Positions 9,049-17,700 of a DNA stretch of 64,000 bases are shown here, in pieces. The stretch covers positions 124,001-188,000 of the forward strand of contig NZ_JAXOFX010000007.1 of NCBI RefSeq assembly GCF_034427655.1. Reading direction: 5' to 3'. Under the pieces are notes generated by a model. That model made no database searches, was not told where the DNA came from, and saw nothing but the letters and a program-made list of their open reading frames with translations. A program made the position numbers and the translations under genes. Position 1 is the stretch's first letter, and each line of letters starts with the position of its first letter. Source of the DNA: Robertmurraya_A mangrovi (GTDB lineage Bacteria; Bacillota; Bacilli; Bacillales; Cytobacillaceae).

Positions 9049-10215
9049 TTACATATAAGAGCTTATAATCATCATACCAAAAGTGACGACTACAGCTAAT
9101 CCTATAACAGCTATACTAATAACTGCATTGACTGTTTTTCTTTTGGCATTGAAGTAACTGTCGTCATTCTTGTATTTTTTAAACAGCGGGTGAGAAACGA
9201 TTATTCTTTCCCACACAATGGACAGCCAATAATACAACATAAATATAAATCCCCCAAATAAAAGGACTTTTATCCAAATGGGTGGAACGATGATTAAAGC
9301 AGATGCCGTGACAAAAATCATTTGTAAAAATGTTTGCCAATACGATTTATTTCGAATAAAGATTTTTATAAATAATTCTATATAGGCATTTCTAGCATTT
9401 CTATCCTTAAAAATGGTTTTTGAATGACGGAAGAACAATGGTTTAGACCGGCTAACTTTACTCGTTTTTTCTATTTCATAAGAGAGTTGATAGATAGCAC
9501 TTATATACTTTAACTTCTCTTCCTTTTCTGTCTGAAGTTGAGTATCAAATAAGCTTGTTCTGTTTAACGTTTTTTTATAATAGAAGATTGCGACAGTAAA
9601 AGTAACGATTATGATAAGTAGTAGGAAAAGGAAAAACTTATTAAGCCACAAGCCATAGATGATATAAGAAATGGCTCCAATGGTGAAAAAGTAAAATATC
9701 CCTATCACTTTCCTAAATATATTTCGCTGGATATTTCTCAAACAAATTTTCACATACATGAGGAAGACATTTAGCCCGAAGAATAATAGAAAGTAATAGA
9801 TGATTTCCTCACCGGTAAGCCCGTAATTCTTTATGAAGAATGGAATGCACATAACGGTAAAAAACCCAATCAAGAGAAACTGGATGATTAGTGTATAGTA
9901 CATCCCCCATTGTTTTAAGCTCAGAAAAAGCTTTCGGTTCTTAATTAAAAACACTCTATCCCCTTCTGAGATAAAAGTCCGAAAACTTCCGCTCCACGCA
10001 ATTAAATAGCCTACTAAGAAAAATAATGACAGTGGAGACCCAACCAACCATTGTGGAGTTTCTATCCACCACGAGCGATAAACCATCGCTAATACAGCTA
10101 ACCAAGGGATGAGAATGTATAGAATAATCGTCCAATCGGCAATGGACCTGATCACTCCATATTGAAATTTCCATTCACTTCTAACTCTAGCAAAAAACAA
10201 TTCTAAACTATTCAT
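9049..10215 (-). CDS. ythQ: ABC-2 type permease YthQ (EcsB-like)
   Basis: A 388-residue polytopic membrane protein with several hydrophobic clusters: about 26-45, 60-75, 105-150, 170-215, and then 290-325 and 365-385 after a long charged cytoplasmic stretch. This layout and the N-terminal 'LFFARVRSEWKFQ' resemble EcsB/YthQ membrane subunits. Its start overlaps the end of the ATPase gene ythP by 8 bases, so the two form a complex by operon logic. The cargo is unknown; EcsAB in B. subtilis is linked to regulated membrane proteolysis and peptide processing. Confidence 0.88.
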   Translation of the reverse strand: MNSLELFFARVRSEWKFQYGVIRSIADWTIILYILIPWLAVLAMVYRSWWIETPQWLVGSPLSLFFLVGYLIAWSGSFRTFISEGDRVFLIKNRKLFLSLKQWGMYYTLIIQFLLIGFFTVMCIPFFIKNYGLTGEEIIYYFLLFFGLNVFLMYVKICLRNIQRNIFRKVIGIFYFFTIGAISYIIYGLWLNKFFLFLLLIIIVTFTVAIFYYKKTLNRTSLFDTQLQTEKEEKLKYISAIYQLSYEIEKTSKVSRSKPLFFRHSKTIFKDRNARNAYIELFIKIFIRNKSYWQTFLQMIFVTASALIIVPPIWIKVLLFGGFIFMLYYWLSIVWERIIVSHPLFKKYKNDDSYFNAKRKTVNAVISIAVIGLAVVVTFGMMIISSYM

Positions 10216-10921
10216 GTACTAATTCCTCAGCAATTAAATGAAAGCAATCAAATAAGGATGCCTCACGAAGATTACATTTTGTACGAATTTCTTCGAGAGT
10301 TCCTGAGGCTGCAAGCTCGCCATTATTCACGAGTAAAAAACGATCACATACTTTCTCGGCTGTATCTAAAACGTGAGTAGACATGATGATTCCTGCCCCA
10401 CGCTTTCGCTCTTCTTCTATGGAAGTTAAAAACAACTTCATGGCCCGAGGATCTAATCCTATAAAAGGCTCATCTATAATATAAATATCTGGCTCCGTAA
10501 TTAAGGCTAATAAAAGCATGGCCTTTTGCTGCATCCCCTTTGAGTAAGTCGCTGGAAGCTGGTGAGCATGTTCTTCTAACTTATATGTACGAAGGAGTTC
10601 TATTGCAAACTTTTTATATTTTTCTTGTTCTAATCCTTCAACTGATGCAACAAAATCCAAATGCTCCCATAAGGTAAGCTCATCATAGAAAATGGGTCTC
10701 TCCGGTAAATAAGAATAACGTACTTGGTCCGAAAAGGTGATTGTTCCCGTAACATTTTCCATCAGGCCTAATACGGTTTTAATCGTTGTGCTTTTTCCAG
10801 CACCGTTAGGTCCAATCAAACCAATTAATTCTCCTTTTTCAAGAGTAAAATTTATATTTCTTATCGTATCAGCATCTTTTTCATACCCTGCTTTATTTAT
10901 TTGTACGTCTAACAATTTCAC
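10208..10921 (-). CDS. ythP: ABC transporter ATPase YthP (EcsA-like)
   Basis: A 237-residue ABC ATPase. Walker A is GPNGAGKS (37-44), the signature is YSKGMQQKA, Walker B is IYIIDEP, and the D-loop GLDPRA and switch region STHVLDT follow. 'SKGMQQK' is the variant typical of EcsA/ABC-2 exporters. It is the first gene of a minus-strand run ythP-ythQ-channel-pepV, with an AGGAGGGA ribosome site just upstream. It energises YthQ. Confidence 0.92.
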   Translation of the reverse strand: MKLLDVQINKAGYEKDADTIRNINFTLEKGELIGLIGPNGAGKSTTIKTVLGLMENVTGTITFSDQVRYSYLPERPIFYDELTLWEHLDFVASVEGLEQEKYKKFAIELLRTYKLEEHAHQLPATYSKGMQQKAMLLLALITEPDIYIIDEPFIGLDPRAMKLFLTSIEEERKRGAGIIMSTHVLDTAEKVCDRFLLVNNGELAASGTLEEIRTKCNLREASLFDCFHLIAEELVHE

Positions 10922-10988
10922 ACATTTTCCCTCCTGTATGTAAGTATATACGGATAATAATGGAAAAGGTTTGGATTTTTTACGAATA

Positions 10989-11018
10989 GAAAAAAAAACT
11001 GCCCAAATAGGCAGCTTT
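10989..11018 (-). terminator. Terminator of the M48/ankyrin protease gene
   Basis: On the minus strand CTGCC and GGCAG (10999-11003 with 11010-11014) form a short GC-rich stem around a 6-base loop, followed by eight Ts. Confidence 0.75.
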
Positions 11019-11020
11019 CA

Positions 11021-12295
11021 TCAGCGGTTTTCTAGCAACTCGATAATATCATTATATTCATATTCTACTGCATAGTCATATGCAGTATAACCTTCTGAAT
11101 CTACGTAATTCGTATCCACACCATACTCTAGCAATAAACTTACCATTTCAGCGTCTCCCATAAACACAGCACTTATTAACGGTGTAGTATCATAGATGTT
11201 TGCTGTATTCGGATTGGCACCTTCTTGCAATAAAAGCTCTACGGCTTCATAACTATAATCTTGAATAGCCCAATGCAGTGGAGTTGATCCTTCATCATCG
11301 GCTTGATTCACGTCTTCTCCTTCACTAATGAGCCTTGCAATCTCATCCACATCATTTGTACTAGCTGCATCCATTAAAGGGCTAGCACTTTCTAATCCCA
11401 TCATCGCTTCTGAGAATAGATCCAATTTTTCTAGTGCTTTTAACCCGACAAATGAGATAACTCCCATCCCAATCGTTGCAGCCATGAGTACGGTCAATCC
11501 AATCCATACTTTTTTCTTAGGCTCTTTCAGTTCAATCGTACAGTCGGCATCAAAAAGTTTGCTAATTTCATAGACTCTTTTCGGAAGATGAGGATGTGTA
11601 GATAATTTCTCACTCAACCAAACAAAGATTCCTTCCTCTGTTTCAATCTGTTTCATGTAAGCCTCTTGATTCACTTTCCCATATAGCTCTTTACCAATAG
11701 CCAGCATAAGTAGAGCATTTTTCGCTGCATTTAAATCCTGAATATAATACGTAGCATAACGATCACAAGTATATTCACAAGCTCGTAAATAAGCATTACC
11801 TACGAATGGGATCCACATGGCAGGTAATAGAAGAATGCCGATGGTTACATGTTTTCTTTTAAGATGAGCAAATTCATGAGAGAGGACAAATAGAACTTCT
11901 TGATCGGCTCCTCTTTCAACCAATTCGAAAATTCCTGAATATAAAACAACCATGTTTCTTCCAAAGAATCTCGTTGCAAACGCATTTAGTACTCCTTCAG
12001 ACTCAACCACATAAATATCTGGCATCTTAGATATTCCCATATCTTTTGCTACCATGGTGGCTTTTTCATACAGCTCTGGAAACTGCTCTAAGCTAAGTTT
12101 TACGCCATTTCTTCTTATTCCACCCATCATTAAACCATGTAAAATAACGGAAACAAATATCATTAATAATACAATAGCAATTCCAATTACGGATATAGCA
12201 AGAAAGATATACGATAAGATGCTAAATAAAACTACAAGTGCAAAGTAAATACTTTCTTTCCGATGAACTAAATGGTCTTTCACTTCAGAATACAA
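11021..12295 (-). CDS. Membrane M48 metallopeptidase with C-terminal ankyrin repeats
   Basis: A 424-residue HtpX/Ste24-like zinc protease. A hydrophobic hairpin at 18-55 anchors it in the membrane. VLSHEFAHLKRKH carries the HEXXH zinc motif (His140, Glu141, His144), and RACEYTCD supplies the third ligand, Glu174. A further TM (about 263-285) is followed by three to four ankyrin-type repeats from about 305 to the end (PLMDAASTNDVDEIARLISEG, STPLHWAIQ, TPLISAVFMGDAEMVSLLLEYG, YTAYDYAVEYEY). The fusion suggests the ankyrin part recruits a substrate or partner, on a side I cannot fix from sequence. The ATG follows AAAGGATGGTA. I know no B. subtilis gene name for it. Confidence 0.9.
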   Translation of the reverse strand: MYSEVKDHLVHRKESIYFALVVLFSILSYIFLAISVIGIAIVLLMIFVSVILHGLMMGGIRRNGVKLSLEQFPELYEKATMVAKDMGISKMPDIYVVESEGVLNAFATRFFGRNMVVLYSGIFELVERGADQEVLFVLSHEFAHLKRKHVTIGILLLPAMWIPFVGNAYLRACEYTCDRYATYYIQDLNAAKNALLMLAIGKELYGKVNQEAYMKQIETEEGIFVWLSEKLSTHPHLPKRVYEISKLFDADCTIELKEPKKKVWIGLTVLMAATIGMGVISFVGLKALEKLDLFSEAMMGLESASPLMDAASTNDVDEIARLISEGEDVNQADDEGSTPLHWAIQDYSYEAVELLLQEGANPNTANIYDTTPLISAVFMGDAEMVSLLLEYGVDTNYVDSEGYTAYDYAVEYEYNDIIELLENR

Positions 12296-12832
12296 TTCAT
12301 TACCATCCTTTCTAAATTACAAATACTGTGAAATTATATACGATAAGTACCAGTTTAGAATATAGGAAATTCTGTCCTATTTTTAAAATTTTCAAACTAA
12401 TAATCATAATATTACACTGCATTCCCATATGCTCTATTAAGGGTTAGAAAGGAGGGGGGCAAATTACTTACACATGAGTTATGACTGTGTTCTTATAAGG
12501 TGTTTTATTCCTTCTTACTTAACAAAGGTTTAAGGAAACAGCCTTAGCTACACTCAATTTCAAACCAATTGACTAATGAAAATTTTGCTAATTAAAAAAA
12601 CAAATTAGGTAAACATATTAATAAATTGTAAAAATTCCTTATAAAAGTAGAAATTATTTGAAAATAAGGGTAAAATAATTTTTAAGAGGTATGACATCTA
12701 GAAGCTACTATAGGAATTTATAAAGGGGTTGTCTAGAAAAAAGAAAATACATAAGTTTGAAGATTGTATCTTCTAGAGGCTGTCGGTGTAGGTATGTGCC
12801 ATAGGTTTGAAAAAAGGATAGGGAGTGGTTTT
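12296..12832. other. Intergenic region between the M48 gene and ytzE
   Basis: About 540 bases of AT-rich DNA between divergent genes. A TATAAT-like element (minus strand, near 12330-12340) may serve the protease. A purine-rich AAAGGAGGGGGG run at 12447-12459 looks like a ribosome site, but the nearest ATG (12474) is 18 bases away and opens only 19 codons. No RNA element or repeat was recognised. Confidence 0.4.
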
Positions 12833-13054
12833 TTGAAACCTTCAACTAACCGGATGTTAAACCGTATCAAATCAATCTACATGTTTATTAGTAGACATGG
12901 AACCGTTACAACTCAAGAACTTGTGGAGGAATTTGGTATTACTCCTCGTACCATCCAAAGAGACTTAAACGTGTTAGCTTACAATGACTTAGTGCAAAGT
13001 CCGAGCCGCGGCAAATGGACAACAACACACAAGAAAGTAAAAATTTCATCTTAA
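12833..13054 (+). CDS. ytzE: DeoR-type HTH regulator YtzE
   Basis: A 73-residue, single-domain helix-turn-helix protein. The whole chain is the DNA-binding part of DeoR regulators: MLNRIKSIYMFISRHGTVTT, then QELVEEFGITPRTIQRDLNVL, then a wing 'VQSPSRGKW'. It lacks the sugar-phosphate sensor domain, as B. subtilis YtzE does. I chose the TTG at 12833 because a GGGAGTGG ribosome site stands seven bases upstream and the family begins 'KPSTNRML'. A longer in-frame ATG at 12764 has no such site. Its targets are not known to me. Confidence 0.85.
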   Translation: MKPSTNRMLNRIKSIYMFISRHGTVTTQELVEEFGITPRTIQRDLNVLAYNDLVQSPSRGKWTTTHKKVKISS

Positions 13055-13148
13055 CACACGACTGCTTTTACACTGTGTTTAGATGAAAGGATAAACCAGT
13101 AATAAGACAACGCATTAAATATTAATAACCTAATAAATAGACACAATA

Positions 13149-13186
13149 AAACCTAGATAATCATTGTATTATCTAGGTTTTTTCGG
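13149..13186 (+). terminator. Terminator downstream of ytzE
   Basis: ACCTAGATAAT (13151-13161) pairs with ATTATCTAGGT around CATTGT, followed by TTTTTTCGG. It also works weakly on the other strand for the convergent pseudouridine synthase. Confidence 0.85.
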
Positions 13187-13212
13187 TTTACTTTTGTAGT
13201 AACAGAATTGGT

Positions 13213-13935
13213 TTAGTTCACTTCATAATCCATTAACATTTGAACTTCTTCTTCTGTTAGCTCTCTATATTCTCCCAGTTCAAGAGTTTCATCTAAAGCT
13301 AGAGGTCCCATAGTTAACCTTTTTAAATAAATCACTTTTTTGCCAACCGCTTCAAACATTCTCTTCACTTGATGGAACTTACCTTCTGTAATGGTCAACT
13401 CAATATCCGATGTGATACCTGATTTTAAAATTTTTAATTCCCCAGGTTTCGTTTCGTAGCCATCATCCAATGTAACTCCCTCTTTAAAAGCCATTACATC
13501 GTCCTCTGTCACTTCGCTGTTAATAACAGCAAAGTAAGTTTTCGGAACATGTTTTTTAGGTGAAAGCAATCGATGGGACAACTGGCCATCATTTGTGATT
13601 AGCAGTAGCCCCTCTGTATCCTTATCTAGACGCCCAACAGGAAAAGGATTGAATACGCTATCCTCTATCTCAAGTAAATCAATAACTGTTTCATCACGTG
13701 TATCTTCAGTTGCAGAAATAACACCAGGCGGCTTATTCATCATTAAATAAATAAACTCCTTATACTCAATCACTTCTCCGTTTAAAGTAACCGTATCATT
13801 TTCTGTATCAACATGATGCTTCGGATCCTTAATGACCGTTTCATTGACCTTTACCACACCGTTTTTTAGTAGCGATTTTACTTCCTTCCTACTACCAAAA
13901 CCTAAATTTGCTAGCATCTTATCTATTCTCATCAT
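13213..13935 (-). CDS. ytzG: RsuA/RluB-family pseudouridine synthase (YtzG)
   Basis: A 240-residue rRNA-modifying enzyme that isomerises a uridine to pseudouridine. An S4 RNA-binding domain occupies residues 1-60 (MRIDKMLANLGFGSRKEVKSLL). The catalytic GRLDKDTEGLL (101-111) carries Asp104. The C-terminal KFHQVKRMFEAVGKKVIYLKR is the conserved RsuA/RluB motif. In B. subtilis the corresponding gene next to ytgP is assigned to 16S rRNA, by analogy with E. coli RsuA (position 516); I infer the same. Two adjacent ATG codons follow GGAGGAAAT; either could start. It is downstream of murJ on the same strand. Confidence 0.88.
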   Translation of the reverse strand: MMRIDKMLANLGFGSRKEVKSLLKNGVVKVNETVIKDPKHHVDTENDTVTLNGEVIEYKEFIYLMMNKPPGVISATEDTRDETVIDLLEIEDSVFNPFPVGRLDKDTEGLLLITNDGQLSHRLLSPKKHVPKTYFAVINSEVTEDDVMAFKEGVTLDDGYETKPGELKILKSGITSDIELTITEGKFHQVKRMFEAVGKKVIYLKRLTMGPLALDETLELGEYRELTEEEVQMLMDYEVN

Positions 13936-14003
13936 ATTTCCTCCAAATGATTTAGTCTCCCCATAGGACGAGGAGACTTTAAATGGCTTTAACTATCCGG
14001 GAA

Positions 14004-15620
14004 TTAAACTTTTAATCTTAATTTCTTCATGACTTTTTCAATCCTTTGACCGAAAAGGAAGTACATTAATTTTGTTTTAAGACCTAAGTAGAAGTAAACC
14101 CCTGCACCCACTACTGCACAGATTCCGATGATCACTAATGATTCGAATGTACTTGCAGGAGATAGGAAAAGTAATAAAACTTTATACGTAACCGCAGCAG
14201 CTATAAACATTAAGACTGTAAAAATAATAATTAACAAACTTCTTCTAATCACTAAACGGAATTTATATTTTGAGAAATTCTTAATTACTAATAAGTTAAT
14301 CAAAATAGCCGATCCGTATCCTAAAGCTGTTGCAAAAATAGCCCCGTTCGTTTCAAATAACTTTATAAAAGGGATGTTTAAAGTGAGCTTCACTAAAATT
14401 CCAACAAGTAAACTCAAAATGGTAAATCGTTGTTCATCCAAGCCTTGTAAAATCGCCGCAGTTACAGAGTAAAGAGCAAATAACATAGCAACAGGTGCAT
14501 ACACTCTTAAAACCTCACTACCTAATAGATCATGCTCGTAAAAGACCGTATAAACCGGCTCAGATAATAAAGCTAAACCAACCGCAGATGGTAAAGTTAA
14601 AAATAATAGAACTTGAAACGTTTGATTTAACTGTCGATTCAAACTAATCTGATCCTGTTCCATAAAGGCCTTCGTAATACTTGGTACCAGTGTTAAAGAG
14701 AAGGCTGTTGCTAATGAAACCGGGATGATTACGAGCTTGTGGGTTTGGACATTTAATATAGATAACGCATCTTTTGCTACTTCAGTAAGTCCTATCTCCG
14801 CCATCGCCCTCTGAAAAGTTAAAAGGTCTATCATTTGAAAAAGCGGATTTGCAATTCCAATTAAGACGAATGGTATTGAATAAATCAATATCTCTTTGTA
14901 CATATCTTTTAAAGATATATCTAGAGTTCCCTTATCTTTTTCAAGTAGTTCATCAAGGTAAGGTTTTCGTTTATACCAATACCAAAATAAGACTCCTAAA
15001 CTCCCTAATCCACCAATAAACGCTGCAAAAGTGGCAACACTCACAGCTGTAGCAAGGCTTCCTTTCATTATATTTAAAACAACAAAAGCTCCTGCTAATA
15101 AAAATATAATTCTAACTAGCTGTTCAACAACTTGGGAAACAGCTGAAGGTCCCATCGATTGATGCCCTTGGAAAAATCCTCTGATTAAACTCATAAAAGG
15201 GATGATTATTAATGCAAAACTAACTGCCCTTATTACCACAATTATATCCTGTGGATTAGAGGTTGTATCATTTGACGGGATTACTATGTCCGCAAGTATC
15301 GGTGCTGAGAAATAGAGCATTGCAAATGAACTTATCCCTGTAATTGTCATTACAACAAGTCCAGATTTAAAGAGTTTACGCCCTATTGCGTATTCCTCAA
15401 TGGTATTATATTTAGCAATAAATTTTGAGACTGCCAAGGGTATACCTGCTGTGGCGATCGAAATGAATATTGTATATGGTACGTACGAGTAGTTATATAA
15501 TAAGGTCCCCTCTTTACCAACTATTTGGTAAAAAGGAATAATATAAAATAACCCCAATACCTTCGAAATCATCGTTCCTAAAGTTAAAATAAAAGTTCCT
15601 CTTAATAGCTTTGATGACAT
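14004..15620 (-). CDS. murJ: Lipid II flippase MurJ (YtgP, MOP superfamily)
   Basis: A polytopic membrane protein of about 538 residues with some 14 hydrophobic segments. It belongs to the polysaccharide-transporter branch of the MOP flippases. B. subtilis YtgP is a demonstrated lipid II flippase (MurJ) that moves the peptidoglycan precursor to the outer leaflet. SSKLLRGTFILTLGTMISKVLG is the characteristic N terminus. I place the start at the ATG at 15620-15618, because GAGGG lies six bases upstream. The longer GTG start (15632) would overlap that ribosome site. It is followed after about 70 bases by the pseudouridine synthase gene on the same strand. Confidence 0.9.
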   Translation of the reverse strand: MSSKLLRGTFILTLGTMISKVLGLFYIIPFYQIVGKEGTLLYNYSYVPYTIFISIATAGIPLAVSKFIAKYNTIEEYAIGRKLFKSGLVVMTITGISSFAMLYFSAPILADIVIPSNDTTSNPQDIIVVIRAVSFALIIIPFMSLIRGFFQGHQSMGPSAVSQVVEQLVRIIFLLAGAFVVLNIMKGSLATAVSVATFAAFIGGLGSLGVLFWYWYKRKPYLDELLEKDKGTLDISLKDMYKEILIYSIPFVLIGIANPLFQMIDLLTFQRAMAEIGLTEVAKDALSILNVQTHKLVIIPVSLATAFSLTLVPSITKAFMEQDQISLNRQLNQTFQVLLFLTLPSAVGLALLSEPVYTVFYEHDLLGSEVLRVYAPVAMLFALYSVTAAILQGLDEQRFTILSLLVGILVKLTLNIPFIKLFETNGAIFATALGYGSAILINLLVIKNFSKYKFRLVIRRSLLIIIFTVLMFIAAAVTYKVLLLFLSPASTFESLVIIGICAVVGAGVYFYLGLKTKLMYFLFGQRIEKVMKKLRLKV

Positions 15621-15742
15621 ATAATCCCTCACTAGTGAAAAAAATCAATTCAGGAAACTATCTATATAATATCCTTATTATTATGTTCTTCGACACGCAT
15701 AATAAGGCTCTTTTCGTAAAGTTAGTTGCTTTATTTATACAC

Positions 15743-15875
15743 CTGAGTTGATTGGAGCGGAAGGCACTAGACTCCTGGGGGATTAGCGTTTCAGGCGAGA
15801 CCCCGCAGAAGCGTAAGCGACGAGGAGGCTCGGCGAACGCCCCCCGGAAAGCAAGTGCCTGGAGCGGAAATCAAC
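15743..15875 (-). repeat. Dispersed ~130-bp repeat, copy 2 (inverted orientation)
   Basis: The reverse complement begins GTTGATTTCCGCTCCAGGC and ends CTCCAATCAACTCAG, the same ends as copies 1 and 3. The middle differs: this copy has TCGTCGCTTACGCTTCTGC where copies 1 and 3 read TCGGCGTGCCGCCTG. That points to at least two subtypes. It fills most of the 460-base gap between murJ and ytfP; no gene lies in the rest of that gap. Confidence 0.85.
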
Positions 15876-16084
15876 GGACTAACTTAATGAAACCATCCTA
15901 AATCAACGATCAATGCGAAAAGAGACTTAAATAAAAACTTATGTAAGACAAAAAATCACTAATAATTAGTTTACACCTCTCTTTCAGGAAGTGCTAGTTT
16001 GAATTAAAGATGTAATGTATTCTTTTCATCTTATTTGAGAATGTTCTATAATATTAAACATGTATTTATGTAATTCGGAAGAAG

Positions 16085-17365
16085 TTGGTGAATTTATTGA
16101 AATATGACGTTATTGTAATTGGTGGCGGTCCATCTGGGCTTATGGCTTCCATTGCAGCAGGAGAACAAGGTGCGAAAGTACTTCTAATCGATAAAGGTGA
16201 CAAACTAGGGAGAAAGCTAGCCATCTCCGGCGGTGGAAGATGTAATGTAACGAATCGACTACCTGTTGATGAAATTATTAAACATATTCCTGGAAATGGC
16301 CGATTTTTATACAGTGCTTTTTCTATCTTTAGTAACGAAGACATTATCCTCTTCTTTGAAAATTTAGGCATAAAGCTTAAAGAAGAGGATCACGGACGAA
16401 TGTTTCCTGTTACCGATAAAGCCCAGTCGGTAGTGGATGCTTTAATTTCTAAGCTAAAAGAACTCAAGGTTGATATTAAAACAAATACACCGGTTGCAGA
16501 TATAGTATATGATGACCAGCAAGCAGTCGCTGTTCAGTTAAAAGATGGTGAAAGATATGATACCGGTTCTGTTGTATTAGCGGTTGGAGGAAAATCCGTC
16601 CCCCACACCGGCTCAACAGGTGACGGGTATGCTTGGGCTGAAGAAGCGGGTCATACCATCACAGAATTGTTTCCAACTGAAGTACCTATCACTTCAAACG
16701 AACCATTTATTAAAGAAAAGACATTACAAGGGCTATCTCTAAGAGACATTGGGTTAAGTGTACTTAATCCTAAGGGTAAGCCTCTTATCACGCACCGTAT
16801 GGACATGATTTTTACCCATTTCGGGATAAGCGGCCCAGCCGTATTACGCTGCAGTCAGTATGTGGTGAAGGCTATGAAAAAATGGAATTTAAAAGAGGTT
16901 GTCATGAGTATTGACGCACTTCCTGACACAAAAGAAGAACCTCTGTTTCAAGAAGTCATTAAAATGATGAAAGAGGACCCGAAAAAAAGTGTAAAAAATA
17001 TTTTAAAAGGGTTTATGCCTGAACGTTATTTATTATTTCTTTTAGAGAAAAGCGATATAGACCCTTCCGCACAAGGTGGAACGGTTTCTAATGATAAAAT
17101 TAGAGAATTCGTGAAAAGCTGTAAACAGTTTCAATTTGGAGTTCATGGGACACTCTCTATAGAAAAAGCCTTTGTTACAGGTGGTGGAGTTTCGGTTAAA
17201 GAAATTGAGCCACAAACAATGGGATCCAAACTAATGAATGGGCTTTACTTCTGTGGAGAAATTTTAGATATCCACGGCTATACAGGTGGCTACAATATTA
17301 CTTCCGCTCTAGTTACAGGAAGATTAGCTGGGACAAATGCAGCACAGTTTTCATTAGGTAAATAA
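16085..17365 (+). CDS. ytfP: HI0933/BaiN-family NAD(P)/FAD-dependent oxidoreductase YtfP
   Basis: A flavoprotein of about 423-426 residues. The dinucleotide-binding fold opens with YDVIVIGGGPSGLMA, followed by the family signature GRKLAISGGGRCNVTN. The C-terminal FCGEILDIHGYTGGYNI contacts FAD. Members are annotated as aminoacetone oxidase-like or NAD(P)/FAD oxidoreductases; the physiological reaction is unclear to me. Three possible starts are in frame: TTG 16085, GTG 16088 and TTG 16097. GTTGGTGA before 16097 and GGAAG before 16088 both look usable, so the first few residues are uncertain. Confidence 0.88.
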   Translation: MVNLLKYDVIVIGGGPSGLMASIAAGEQGAKVLLIDKGDKLGRKLAISGGGRCNVTNRLPVDEIIKHIPGNGRFLYSAFSIFSNEDIILFFENLGIKLKEEDHGRMFPVTDKAQSVVDALISKLKELKVDIKTNTPVADIVYDDQQAVAVQLKDGERYDTGSVVLAVGGKSVPHTGSTGDGYAWAEEAGHTITELFPTEVPITSNEPFIKEKTLQGLSLRDIGLSVLNPKGKPLITHRMDMIFTHFGISGPAVLRCSQYVVKAMKKWNLKEVVMSIDALPDTKEEPLFQEVIKMMKEDPKKSVKNILKGFMPERYLLFLLEKSDIDPSAQGGTVSNDKIREFVKSCKQFQFGVHGTLSIEKAFVTGGGVSVKEIEPQTMGSKLMNGLYFCGEILDIHGYTGGYNITSALVTGRLAGTNAAQFSLGK

Positions 17366-17367
17366 TA

Positions 17368-17402
17368 ATGGCTGGTTCTATTTTTAGGACCAGCTTTTTT
17401 GA
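17368..17402 (+). terminator. Terminator of ytfP
   Basis: GCTGGTTCTA and TAGGACCAGC pair (one G-U) around TTTT, followed by TTTTTT. Confidence 0.9.
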
Positions 17403-17407
17403 ACTCT

Positions 17408-17590
17408 TTATGAGCGATAGATGATCATGGCTGAATAACAATAAACTTGTTCGTCAATGTCCTCTTGAAGTGCTGCAACATGATACTTAATATCAACAAT
17501 CTTCGCTTCTTCTAGTTTTTGAAGAAACTTATTCATCTCCAACTCCAAATCCTTCTCATGCTCCTGGTCGAATAACTTAACTTGTATCAT
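17408..17590 (-). CDS. cse60: Sporulation protein Cse60 (YteV family)
   Basis: A small protein of 60 residues beginning MIQVKLFDQEHEKDLELEMN. The length and N terminus agree with Cse60, a sigma-E-controlled sporulation gene of B. subtilis with no known biochemical activity. The start at 17590 is chosen over an upstream in-frame codon (17629) because of the GGGAGAGAG ribosome site right before it and because it gives exactly the family's length. I could not point to a convincing sigma-E promoter. The palindrome at 17653-17692 stands just upstream. Confidence 0.8.
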   Translation of the reverse strand: MIQVKLFDQEHEKDLELEMNKFLQKLEEAKIVDIKYHVAALQEDIDEQVYCYSAMIIYRS

Positions 17591-17635
17591 ACTCTCTCTC
17601 CCGCTATCTTTTTCCACCATTGTTACCATTTTCAG

Positions 17636-17692
17636 AAAAATTTAAAACAAAAGGGTCAGACCCCCTTTAGTTAACTAAAGGGGGTCTGACCC
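17636..17692 (-). terminator. Perfect 40-bp palindrome acting as rhodanese-gene terminator
   Basis: 17653-17692 is a perfect inverted repeat with 20-base arms centred on GTTAAC, starting GGGTCAGACCCCC. On the minus strand it is followed by TTTTGTTTTAAATTTTT, so it can terminate transcription coming from leuS-ytwF. The GGGTCAGACCC core also reads as an interspersed palindrome type. Confidence 0.8.
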
Positions 17693-17700
17693 CAATACCA

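Noticed and set aside
12447..12532. Small ORF of 19 codons (ATG 12474) behind AAAGGAGGGGGG
   Set aside because: The purine run is 18 bases from the ATG, too far for a ribosome site, and the peptide resembles nothing known.
13936..14003. Terminator between murJ and the pseudouridine synthase
   Set aside because: AGTCTCC/GGAGACT can pair, but no T-run follows on the minus strand; it is at most a weak leader hairpin.
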